DNA of 10,108 bases from JAGOJE01 sp964553715 (GTDB taxonomy: Bacteria > Pseudomonadota > Alphaproteobacteria > Rickettsiales > Rickettsiaceae). The position numbers and the translations under genes are program-made. A model generated the notes under the pieces. It did no database searches. It had not been told where the DNA came from and saw only the letters and a program-made list of their open reading frames with translations. Below are positions 6,301 through 10,108 of the stretch, one piece after another; the stretch's first letter is position 1, and each line of letters starts with the position of its first letter. The stretch is from the NCBI GenBank assembly GCA_964553715.1, contig CAZKKY010000030.1:1-10108 (forward strand), in the 5' to 3' direction.

Positions 6301-6768
6301 TTCAAGGTGATTAACAATAGATTCTCTGAAGCCTGTTACATGTTTTATCTCTTCATCCAAAGAAATTTTGCACTGGTAATTTTGCCCTATTATCAATGTA
6401 CGAAATTTTTCTAACTTTTTTAGAAATTCATCTTCTAATAATAAATGCTGATAATGCTTACGAAAAGCATCAAATGTACCTGTTTGTTCTACAAAAGTTT
6501 GAATATTTCTATAAGGATGGTTACGTACTTTGTCAGAAATTCTTTTCGCATGAGTTTCAACAGTTTTAACAGATATATAAGGCCATGGTATGTCATTATT
6601 TCTATTATCTGATATACGTAACCATTGTGCAATTTTCGAATGTACTTTTAGATTAAGTAATCCAGCTATTACGTCTATTTCTCTATCAGTAAAAGGAATA
6701 CCTTCAATCTCATCAAATATTCTAGGACGAAGCTTTAGAGGTAAGTAATCTATGTTTACTTTGTTCAT
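3370..6768 (-). CDS. LuxR-like HTH / NB-ARC ATPase / TPR-like repeat protein (STAND family)
   Basis: This intact 1132-residue protein belongs to the STAND ATPases. Residues 26-82 resemble a LuxR-type helix-turn-helix (FTDREIDVIAGLL, then ISVKTVETHAKRISDKV) with an extra loop between the helices. A hydrophobic segment at about 253-270 (FIILFLFITAVLVSCIAL), flanked by Arg-Lys and Trp-Arg-His-His, could cross the membrane. The NB-ARC domain runs from about 285 to 640. It has a Walker A motif GIGGVGKTT (322-330), Walker B WLLIYDN (411-417), GSGNIIITTRNN (437-447), a GLPL-like HFPLEISLAA (504-513) and an MHD-like SIHRATQAM (632-640). About 490 residues of helical TPR-like repeats follow. Known STAND proteins sense a signal with the repeats and, with ATP, oligomerise to switch on the N-terminal domain. 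Here the output would be DNA binding. It has its own promoter (6810-6838). Its target and signal are unknown. Confidence 0.85.
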   Translation of the reverse strand: MNKVNIDYLPLKLRPRIFDEIEGIPFTDREIDVIAGLLNLKVHSKIAQWLRISDNRNNDIPWPYISVKTVETHAKRISDKVRNHPYRNIQTFVEQTGTFDAFRKHYQHLLLEDEFLKKLEKFRTLIIGQNYQCKISLDEEIKHVTGFRESIVNHLEYAGISLASNHQNIQTKLITITSNNDTETSISLITQASYYHMIFAILSKITDDPKSLTIFADFNLQFQRLKNGLTPIIVEKIDGIKLESAKNLFLRKFIILFLFITAVLVSCIALWRHHETPINIVYSDLILPEKAFLERPQIIKQMQEKLDKKDSINTIALIGIIGIGGVGKTTMARYYGKYVSKATIVWELNAQTKETLINSFWDLAYSLTEHLDNNELLRRNLSEIKQCQDIHQREKLLLNFVMKQLHDRPGWLLIYDNIEDFGNIEHLFPQNQAQWGSGNIIITTRNNHILNTGFLNSTSVIHMDALSLCESSTLFAKIIYEKDFSDLTSAQQNDVLEFLNHVPHFPLEISLAAYYIKEMQVTFAQYLEHINDFSQRYDEKHANLLKEATKYSKTRYAIVSSSIDKIIQINHKFKELFFLIFSLDSQNIPHRLLEEYSSTDDAAEFVFYLQKNGLLIRESSIYSNNNESKTISIHRATQAMGNAFLMNSLSEKERISLTRKSIVCMKTFYQNCLEKRDKKTIIELIPHLNMMISNINNMGFSSTIKNGFEAELYFLLGVINEKQIGNFLEAKKLLLEALSKDEKSKNFSIEKTANIYRTIAKLCIPTHNLKDALKYSAISIKLAQKIKNSEYIIADNLQAMCSVYKRTDNFIAARTTCEDAINILMQGQHVDKNVLAEIYLQLADLYLINYMHKKEAKIAKYYHTKMLEVLNINTFTDDLEKVMPRSCFCARYLSAYATSIDCHDNNYIESRKLYDIAYNIIMDQCPENIYLRGRTLGHLGEKILYENDVKYADMTLTNAIELISIALGTNLTWFYKIPRAEARIRLGKFQLAYEDVANIGTLSVEKSPLYNLRYLTSFYHAAFAKYKLGDYNKSLEHFADFMKLIDDFCKSFLETEEYEKLVKQGVFKILEVSDQDTKNTVKTYLHNSVIIFTAIYYPEHTFVKDYIAKNYEDETNESLWKMILSNLNYDLF

Positions 6769-6809
6769 GACTTAACCTAAAGATATTAAATACAAACCAA
6801 ACTGCACCT

Positions 6810-6838
6810 ATAGTATCGATATTTTTAAAATCAGTCAA
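6810..6838 (-). promoter_or_regulatory. Sigma70-type promoter of the NB-ARC gene
   Basis: Read on the minus strand, TTGACT (6838-6833) is followed after exactly 17 bases by TACTAT (6815-6810). The transcript would start near 6803 with a leader of about 35 bases. The ribosome site is weak (AGGTTAAG, 2 bases before the ATG at 6768), suggesting low-level synthesis. Confidence 0.6.
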
Positions 6839-6990
6839 CTTAGAATAGATAAGTTATGTTCTCTCTAATAAAATAGATAGATTAGAAATTAGTATAAAAA
6901 ATCTAATATGAAATTTTTTAAAATTAATTTAGTACCATTTATTGAAATTAAGTGATTTGTTTAAAAATATTTATGATTATATGAAAAAAC

Positions 6991-7206
6991 TCAAAATATA
7001 AGAAATATCTTTTTGATCCAATCTATAAATTTGGTTTCAATTATCTCATCAGCTCTATTTTCATATTGCTCAATATAATCTTGATTCAAATCTAAATTAT
7101 TTGCTAATTCTTCCTTAGATATATTCAAAAATATTCTTCTAGCTTTGAGAGTTTGATAAGATAAAATTCTTGTATTTTTATTTTTGTGTCCTAAATTATT
7201 TTGCAT
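6991..7206 (-). CDS. Small XRE-type HTH protein, copy 2
   Basis: This 71-residue paralogue of the gene at 2517-2714 starts with the same GGAG ribosome site and the same spacing. The HTH core reads LKARRIFLNISKEELANNL and then LDLNQDYIEQYEN. It differs from copy 1 at only a handful of residues, several of them charge changes in or after the recognition region (Asn/Asp, Lys/Glu, Tyr/Asp), which could alter partner or DNA choice. Its C-terminus is longer (DWIKKIFLIF), because the repeat ends within the last codons. It lies 222 bases upstream of the NB-ARC gene on the same strand and is a candidate regulator of it. The protein is barely longer than the HTH fold itself, so an effector-binding domain is absent. 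Confidence 0.75.
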   Translation of the reverse strand: MQNNLGHKNKNTRILSYQTLKARRIFLNISKEELANNLDLNQDYIEQYENRADEIIETKFIDWIKKIFLIF

Positions 7207-7216
7207 TGTTGCTCCA
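7016..7216. repeat. 201-bp direct repeat, copy 2
   Basis: This is the partner of 2524-2724: same orientation, no gaps, about 94-95% identical. The two copies bracket the NB-ARC gene and the small membrane-protein gene. The mismatches are spread along the copy, many at third codon positions, which suggests that both copies have been kept as coding sequence since duplication. Confidence 0.85.
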
Positions 7217-7287
7217 TTATAAATTATTAAGCTTATTAAATTTATATAAAAATATTTGTATAAAAATCTTTATATAAAATTGATCAT

Positions 7288-7347
7288 ATGAGGCTCAGCT
7301 GAAGCATACAAATCGCCCTCATTCTCTTATAAAATCTGAGTAATGAG
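7288..7347. other. Overlapping inverted repeats in the spacer before the effector gene
   Basis: ATGAGG (7288-7293) pairs with CCTCAT (7317-7322). A second hairpin uses CTCATTCTC (7318-7326) with GAG-T-AATGAG (7338-7347), 9 bp with one bulged base. The two share bases and so exclude each other. An 8-bp palindrome, TCAGCTGA, lies in the first loop. The region precedes the promoter at 7364. It may be an old terminator or a protein-binding region; function unknown. Confidence 0.3.
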
Positions 7348-7363
7348 CTATTTAATAAATTTA

Positions 7364-7392
7364 TTGTTGAATTCTATAATTTATGGTAGAAT
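7364..7392 (+). promoter_or_regulatory. Promoter candidate of the effector gene
   Basis: TTGTTG (7364-7369) is separated by 17 bases from TAGAAT (7387-7392). The transcript would begin near 7399, some 35 bases before the ATG at 7435. The ribosome site is only a weak purine run (AAAGAAAG). Confidence 0.45.
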
Positions 7393-7434
7393 TTGTAGTT
7401 AGAAGGTTACAGTAAATTAATATAAAGAAAGCTT

Positions 7435-7653
7435 ATGAAAGTTAGAATCGCACCAATGATAGAAAGAAATGAAGATGGTAAGGTTAGTGTTCCATCTAGC
7501 TTTACAGTGCTAGAAAATGATCAAGAACGAGTAGTAAGATGGGATGACCATAATTTACGTGATATTTTATATAATATGAGAGAAGGCTCTATAACTCCTA
7601 CAACTATAAAGAATAGAGAGTTTTTTCAAAGTATTTCTGATCCAATTTTATAG
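7435..7653 (+). CDS. N-terminal fragment of the ankyrin-like effector
   Basis: The ATG at 7435 follows the promoter candidate and gives 72 residues before TAG. The fragment starts with MKVRIAPMIERNEDGKV and contains ERVVRWDDHNLRDILYNM; I know no domain name for it. The end (FFQSISDPI) joins smoothly to EHYEYQTNSTVRFGIN in the next frame, so the stop at 7651-7653 looks like the product of a lost base in the four-T run just before it. As a stand-alone protein it would be a small acidic polypeptide with no recognisable fold. Confidence 0.5.
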   Translation: MKVRIAPMIERNEDGKVSVPSSFTVLENDQERVVRWDDHNLRDILYNMREGSITPTTIKNREFFQSISDPIL

Positions 7654-7727
7654 AACATTATGAGTACCAAACAAATTCTACAGTACGTTTTGGAATCAAT
7701 ATATCTAATCCTATTTTTAGAGAACAA

Positions 7728-8597
7728 TTGATTCATACATTAATCAATCACAACACTACTCTTAACAATAAGTTATCAGAAGCCAATGAGAAAAGTTCTA
7801 ACATTTCTGGAGTAAGTAAATCCCAAAAATTTTGTCCTAAATATATAGAGTTAACAGACTATGAAAACAGTGTTCTTGCAGAGGCCATAGCATATATGAA
7901 CAACAACCGCAATAAGACAGTTTTAGTCGATATATTTCTTAGAGAATTCAGTACTAAAAATAGCCCTGTAGTTGGTAGAATTAATATAAATAATTTAGAT
8001 ACTCATACTGTTCTTCTATATAAAACGGTATCTAATCAAATAATGGTTATATACCCTAATAACCCAATGTTTAGTAGCCATCTTAATAAATATGGAGATG
8101 GTCAAATAATTCAAACTTTATGCAGTACAGAGTTAAAGTATAAAATATATTCTCGTCCTGAAAACTCTGAGACAGGTTTTGATATTTCAAAGTTTAGAGA
8201 CTGCAGCGATATTGCTGCAAAATTATCGTTTTTATTAAATCAAGATCAAAACTACTACCAAACTATAGATGAGATTATGAATTCTGATGCTGTGAAGTTG
8301 ATTACAAATAATCCAAAGATAGATAAAATGGATTTACCCCCAGAAAATCTTATTAGATTAAAACAATCCTATAATATAGCAAAAATTCAGTATTGTAATG
8401 AACAGATGACCATAATTGCTCAAAAAATTATTGATGAGAATAAGAAATTTGATCAACAGACTCAAGAATTACAAAATGCTCATTTCTTAGCTTTGAATCA
8501 CATCACGCAAGAAAAAAATCAATTGATAAATCAGTTGCAAAGTACATACGAAATGAACTTATCAGGTAATAATGAGAAACAAAATGAATTATTATGA
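7728..8597 (+). CDS. Middle fragment of the effector: possible cysteine-peptidase-like domain plus coiled coil
   Basis: The frame is open from 7641; the first start-like codon is TTG at 7728, with no clear ribosome site, so it is best seen as a continuation of the previous fragment. Numbered from that TTG (289 residues), residues 80-170 hold the most telling part. DTHTVLLYK (91-99, His93) and a strand ending in YPNN (109-112) are followed by FRDCSDIAAKLSFLL (156-170, Cys159). The order His, Asn/Asp after a hydrophobic strand, then an Asp-Cys at a helix start resembles CE-clan (Ulp1/YopJ-like) cysteine peptidases, which act on ubiquitin-like proteins or as acetyltransferases in effectors. This is a weak, motif-level resemblance. 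Residues about 210-289 are rich in Gln, Lys, Glu and Leu and look coiled-coil. The fragment overlaps the next ORF by 26 bases. Confidence 0.55.
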   Translation: MIHTLINHNTTLNNKLSEANEKSSNISGVSKSQKFCPKYIELTDYENSVLAEAIAYMNNNRNKTVLVDIFLREFSTKNSPVVGRININNLDTHTVLLYKTVSNQIMVIYPNNPMFSSHLNKYGDGQIIQTLCSTELKYKIYSRPENSETGFDISKFRDCSDIAAKLSFLLNQDQNYYQTIDEIMNSDAVKLITNNPKIDKMDLPPENLIRLKQSYNIAKIQYCNEQMTIIAQKIIDENKKFDQQTQELQNAHFLALNHITQEKNQLINQLQSTYEMNLSGNNEKQNELL

Positions 8598-9102
8598 TAT
8601 TTTATTTACCCTTTGTAACCATAATAATGTTGATATGGTAAAACATCTCTTGTCTCGATATATCGAGAGAATAGATACTTTAGATGTACTAGAAGGAGAT
8701 GGCATATTGTTTAAGCTGGCTCTTTCAAACAATAATTATGAAATTTGCGGTGCACTTTTGGATTTTTTTGAAAACAAACAAAATGCTAGCAAGGAGGATA
8801 AGGAAAGATTGCAAGATATTTTAGAAGAAGTGACATCTTTTGCATATGTCTCGCCTGAAATGCAAAAAGTACTAAAAAACTATATACCGCTTGATGACAC
8901 TAGGCTATCAGATGTAACATCTATAGATTTTGATATTGATTCAACTAATGAATATAAAACAGAAGAACATAGAAATAGTAGTATATCTACAGAAGATAGT
9001 AATTTCTTGGCACTAACGGCCGAAAATCTTAGCAAATTGGATAATCATAATAATTTAGGATTAATTGGTAGCACTACTAACGATTTACTTGAGAATGGTT
9101 AG
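8572..9102 (+). CDS. C-terminal ankyrin-like fragment of the effector
   Basis: ATG 8572 (176 residues) has a poor AGG site in front; ATG 8584 is an alternative. Translation coupled to the overlapping upstream ORF is possible. The natural reading, however, is ELYDILFTLCNHNN, joined from the previous frame. Two ankyrin-like helix pairs are visible: ILFTLCNHNNVDMVKHLLSR (about 10-29) and ILFKLALSNNNYEICGALLD (about 45-64). Each has the Leu-x-x-Ala/Cys...Asn...Leu-Leu spacing. Ankyrin repeats bind proteins, and in intracellular bacteria they often bind host targets. The segment after about residue 110 is rich in Ser, Asp, Glu and Asn and looks disordered. No clear terminator follows the stop. Confidence 0.6.
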   Translation: MRNKMNYYDILFTLCNHNNVDMVKHLLSRYIERIDTLDVLEGDGILFKLALSNNNYEICGALLDFFENKQNASKEDKERLQDILEEVTSFAYVSPEMQKVLKNYIPLDDTRLSDVTSIDFDIDSTNEYKTEEHRNSSISTEDSNFLALTAENLSKLDNHNNLGLIGSTTNDLLENG

Positions 9103-9164
9103 GTTTAGAGATTTTTTACGAATAAGTAATTTTGTATTTTATAAAAAGTGAATGCATACAAACC

Positions 9165-9345
9165 TCACTCCAACAAGCCTTCAACTTCCTTACCTCCAAA
9201 TGCTAAATCTACCTTGATAATACCTTCTACATGTATTAATCTGATCTAAAGCAGATTTTCCTAAAGCTTGTAAATTAGAAGAATTAATGGCAAACTTAAA
9301 CACAATTACAAATACTATCTTAAGATGTCCCTTTTTTGTTGACAT
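9165..9345 (-). pseudogene. Relic of a PD-(D/E)XK nuclease (DUF1703-like C-terminal domain)
   Basis: From ATG 9345 the minus strand reads MSTKKGHLKIVFVIVFKFAI and then LQALGKSALDQINTC. After a one-base frame change it continues as VEGIIKVDLAFGGKEVEGLL to TGA at 9165-9167. This is the pattern I know from the C-terminus of DUF1703/PD-(D/E)XK proteins fused to an AAA ATPase: a strand with Ile-Glu-Phe-Lys, a helix with Ala-Leu-x-Gln-Ile, then a strand with Gly-Ile/Val-x-Phe. Here the expected catalytic Glu is Val15 (GTG at 9303-9301). The ATPase part is absent. With the frame change, the lost residue and the missing N-terminus, it is a dead fragment. If read without the shift it is a 51-residue ORF (9190-9345). 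Confidence 0.5.
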
Positions 9346-9392
9346 TAACACTACAAAGTGATTTTACAAGATTGAGCAAGTTCAAGTATTAA

Positions 9393-9421
9393 TTGACTAC
9401 AATTAACATATTAAGTGTATT
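9393..9421 (+). promoter_or_regulatory. Weak promoter candidate before the 9509 gene
   Basis: TTGACT (9393-9398), a 17-base spacer and TGTATT (9416-9421). Only four of six -10 bases match the consensus. A further TTGACT at 9434-9439 has no good -10 box at the right distance. Confidence 0.25.
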
Positions 9422-9465
9422 AATAAGATTTAATTGACTGTCCCAAAAATATATGCAAAAACTAT

Positions 9466-9490
9466 AAAAATCGGTTTAAAATCAATTTTT
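9466..9490 (+). other. A/T-rich palindrome before the ribosome site of the 9509 gene
   Basis: AAAAATCGGTTT and AAATCAATTTTT pair over 12 positions, with one C-A mismatch and one G-T wobble, around a single central base. It ends 2 bases before the GAGGA ribosome site. It may be an operator or a leader hairpin. Its low G/C makes it a poor terminator. Confidence 0.35.
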
Positions 9491-9508
9491 ATGAGGAATT
9501 AAATTACT

Positions 9509-10036
9509 GTGTATTATGTAATGTTATCATATTTTATGTTCATGATAATTTTAGTATATTGTATACTAGCGATTCGAGAACAGAAAAAAAAATATCATCA
9601 ACAATCTTTGTGTATAATTCAACTTTATTTAAACAGAGAATTAGTCACTAAATTGTTAAAAATTATATCTACTTCTACAATATCTAGAGATGATAAGTTA
9701 GTAATAGTGCTTTCAAAAATAAAAGAATATTTTGATTTAGATGAAATAATTCTCTTTAATCCTAATGACTCTACTAATTACTATGGTTACGGTAAGATTA
9801 ACGAAACTATAGTAAATTTATATAATGCAATATTTCATACTCTAAAAAATAATGCTATAGACATAAGGAAGATAAATATTGAAGGTACTGAGTGCTTTTT
9901 ATATACTATATCTGTTGAAAATAGCATGAAATTTAAGTACATAATATTTATGCAAAAAAGACTTGATATGGTATTCAACAAAGAAGATATTCATACTTTA
10001 AGTGATTCTGTTAAAGTTCTTTTGTCTACACTTTAG
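9509..10036 (+). CDS. Membrane-anchored protein with a possible GAF-like domain, probably the N-terminal part of a longer, frameshifted gene
   Basis: GTG 9509 is chosen because an in-frame stop lies at 9500-9502 and GAGGA (9493-9497) sits 11 bases upstream; ATG 9521 is too far from it. The visible product has 175 residues. A transmembrane helix (about 3-22, LSYFMFMIILVYCILAI) is followed by a basic stretch (REQKKKYHQQ). A helical linker (about 31-60) and a mixed alpha/beta region (about 62-165: IKEYFDLDEIILFNPND...FLYTISVEN...YIIFMQKRL) follow. The alternation resembles a GAF sensor domain of the kind that precedes histidine kinase domains, with the final helix (EDIHTLSDSVKVLLSTL) as the signalling linker. 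The TAG at 10034-10036 interrupts this helix, and coding sense continues in another frame. A sensor kinase is the best guess but is unproven. Confidence 0.55.
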   Translation: MYYVMLSYFMFMIILVYCILAIREQKKKYHQQSLCIIQLYLNRELVTKLLKIISTSTISRDDKLVIVLSKIKEYFDLDEIILFNPNDSTNYYGYGKINETIVNLYNAIFHTLKNNAIDIRKINIEGTECFLYTISVENSMKFKYIIFMQKRLDMVFNKEDIHTLSDSVKVLLSTL

Positions 10037-10108
10037 AAAATGAGTACAAACAAGATACCAAATCAATAAATGATCTATATTTAATGGGAGCACAACACTT
10101 TCATGCAA
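10015..10108 (+). pseudogene. Out-of-frame continuation of the 9509 gene, running off the window
   Basis: A frame one base back from the preceding gene is open from 10015 to the window end. It reads LENEYKQDTKSIND and then LYLMGAQHFHA, joining naturally to the helix VKVLLST of the upstream ORF. One T missing in the run at 10032-10034 would explain the break. The end of the helix with a His-containing motif (AQHFHA) could lead into a kinase-type dimerisation helix, but the window stops too early to say. Confidence 0.4.

Larger units (their letters stand above)
7435..9102 (+). pseudogene. Composite: ankyrin-like effector gene split by two opposite frame changes
   Basis: Three consecutive ORFs (7435-7653, 7641/7728-8597, 8572-9102) read as one protein of about 555 residues. 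Frame 1 passes to frame 0 at the T-run 7646-7649, where one T seems to be missing, and returns to frame 1 near 8588-8598, where one base seems to be extra. The joined protein would be N-terminal domain, His/Cys domain, coiled coil, ankyrin-like repeats, Ser/Asp/Glu-rich tail. This looks like a Rickettsiales host-directed effector. The middle ORF has no usual start codon near its 5' end, which argues against three independent genes. Sequencing error in a run of identical bases is the main alternative. Confidence 0.55.
9103..9508. other. Intergenic stretch without an intact gene
   Basis: These 406 bases hold a minus-strand nuclease relic (9165-9345), a weak plus-strand promoter candidate (9393-9421) and an A/T palindrome (9466-9490). 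An AGTGA/TCACT inverted repeat (9147-9169) surrounds GCATACAAA, a 9-mer that also occurs in the spacer before the effector gene (7304-7312). No tRNA or other RNA gene was seen. Confidence 0.6.

Noticed and set aside
7288..7347. CRISPR-like or integrase attachment array from the inverted repeats
   Set aside because: Only single overlapping hairpins are present, with no regular spacing, no repeated units and no integrase or cas gene in the window.
10028..10042. RF2-like programmed frameshift (CTT TAG)
   Set aside because: The RF2 site shifts +1; here a +1 shift hits a stop after two codons. The coding continuation is in the -1 frame, and no classic -1 slippery heptamer is present.

Overview
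The window is strongly AT-rich. It carries polymorphic-toxin debris, a RelE-type toxin-antitoxin pair, a giant NB-ARC/TPR protein, an ankyrin-like effector and several broken genes. This mix is typical of the accessory genome of an obligate intracellular alphaproteobacterium, most likely a member of the Rickettsiales (Rickettsia/Tisiphia/Megaira-like). That assignment is inference from gene content and codon use; no marker gene is present.

Positions 1-1780 hold the 3' end of a polymorphic toxin with a PD-(D/E)XK nuclease tip. It overlaps a DUF4304-type probable immunity gene. Next comes a 220-residue unrecognised ORF that looks like another toxin cassette and whose tail continues in another frame. 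Positions 1832-2411 form a compact type II toxin-antitoxin operon with a good promoter, a palindromic operator candidate, a strong ribosome binding site, a ribbon-helix-helix antitoxin and a RelE/ParE toxin that overlaps it by 8 bases.

Positions 2517-7216 are a minus-strand block. Two nearly identical small XRE-type regulator genes (direct repeats of 201 bp with 11 mismatches) bracket an intact 1132-residue protein. Its order is LuxR-like HTH, a hydrophobic segment, NB-ARC ATPase, then TPR-like helical repeats. Downstream on the same strand lies a small two-helix membrane protein with an acidic tail. This bracketed module is the most interesting part of the window and may be a STAND-type regulator, sensor or defence unit. 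The order of transcription is XRE copy 2, NB-ARC (own promoter), small membrane protein, terminator, XRE copy 1.

Positions 7364-9102 hold what reads as one effector gene of about 555 codons. Two single-base frame changes of opposite sign split it into three ORFs: an N-terminal domain, a middle part with a His...Cys arrangement resembling CE-clan peptidases plus a coiled coil, and a C-terminal ankyrin-like part. Positions 9103-9508 have no intact gene but contain a minus-strand relic of a PD-(D/E)XK (DUF1703-like) nuclease whose catalytic Glu reads as Val. From 9509 a membrane-anchored, possibly GAF-domain protein begins; it stops at 10036, but the coding sense continues in another frame to the window edge.

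The accessory genes outside the NB-ARC block show repeated frame breaks, while the 3.4-kb NB-ARC gene is intact. This suggests real decay around a maintained module rather than poor sequence quality.
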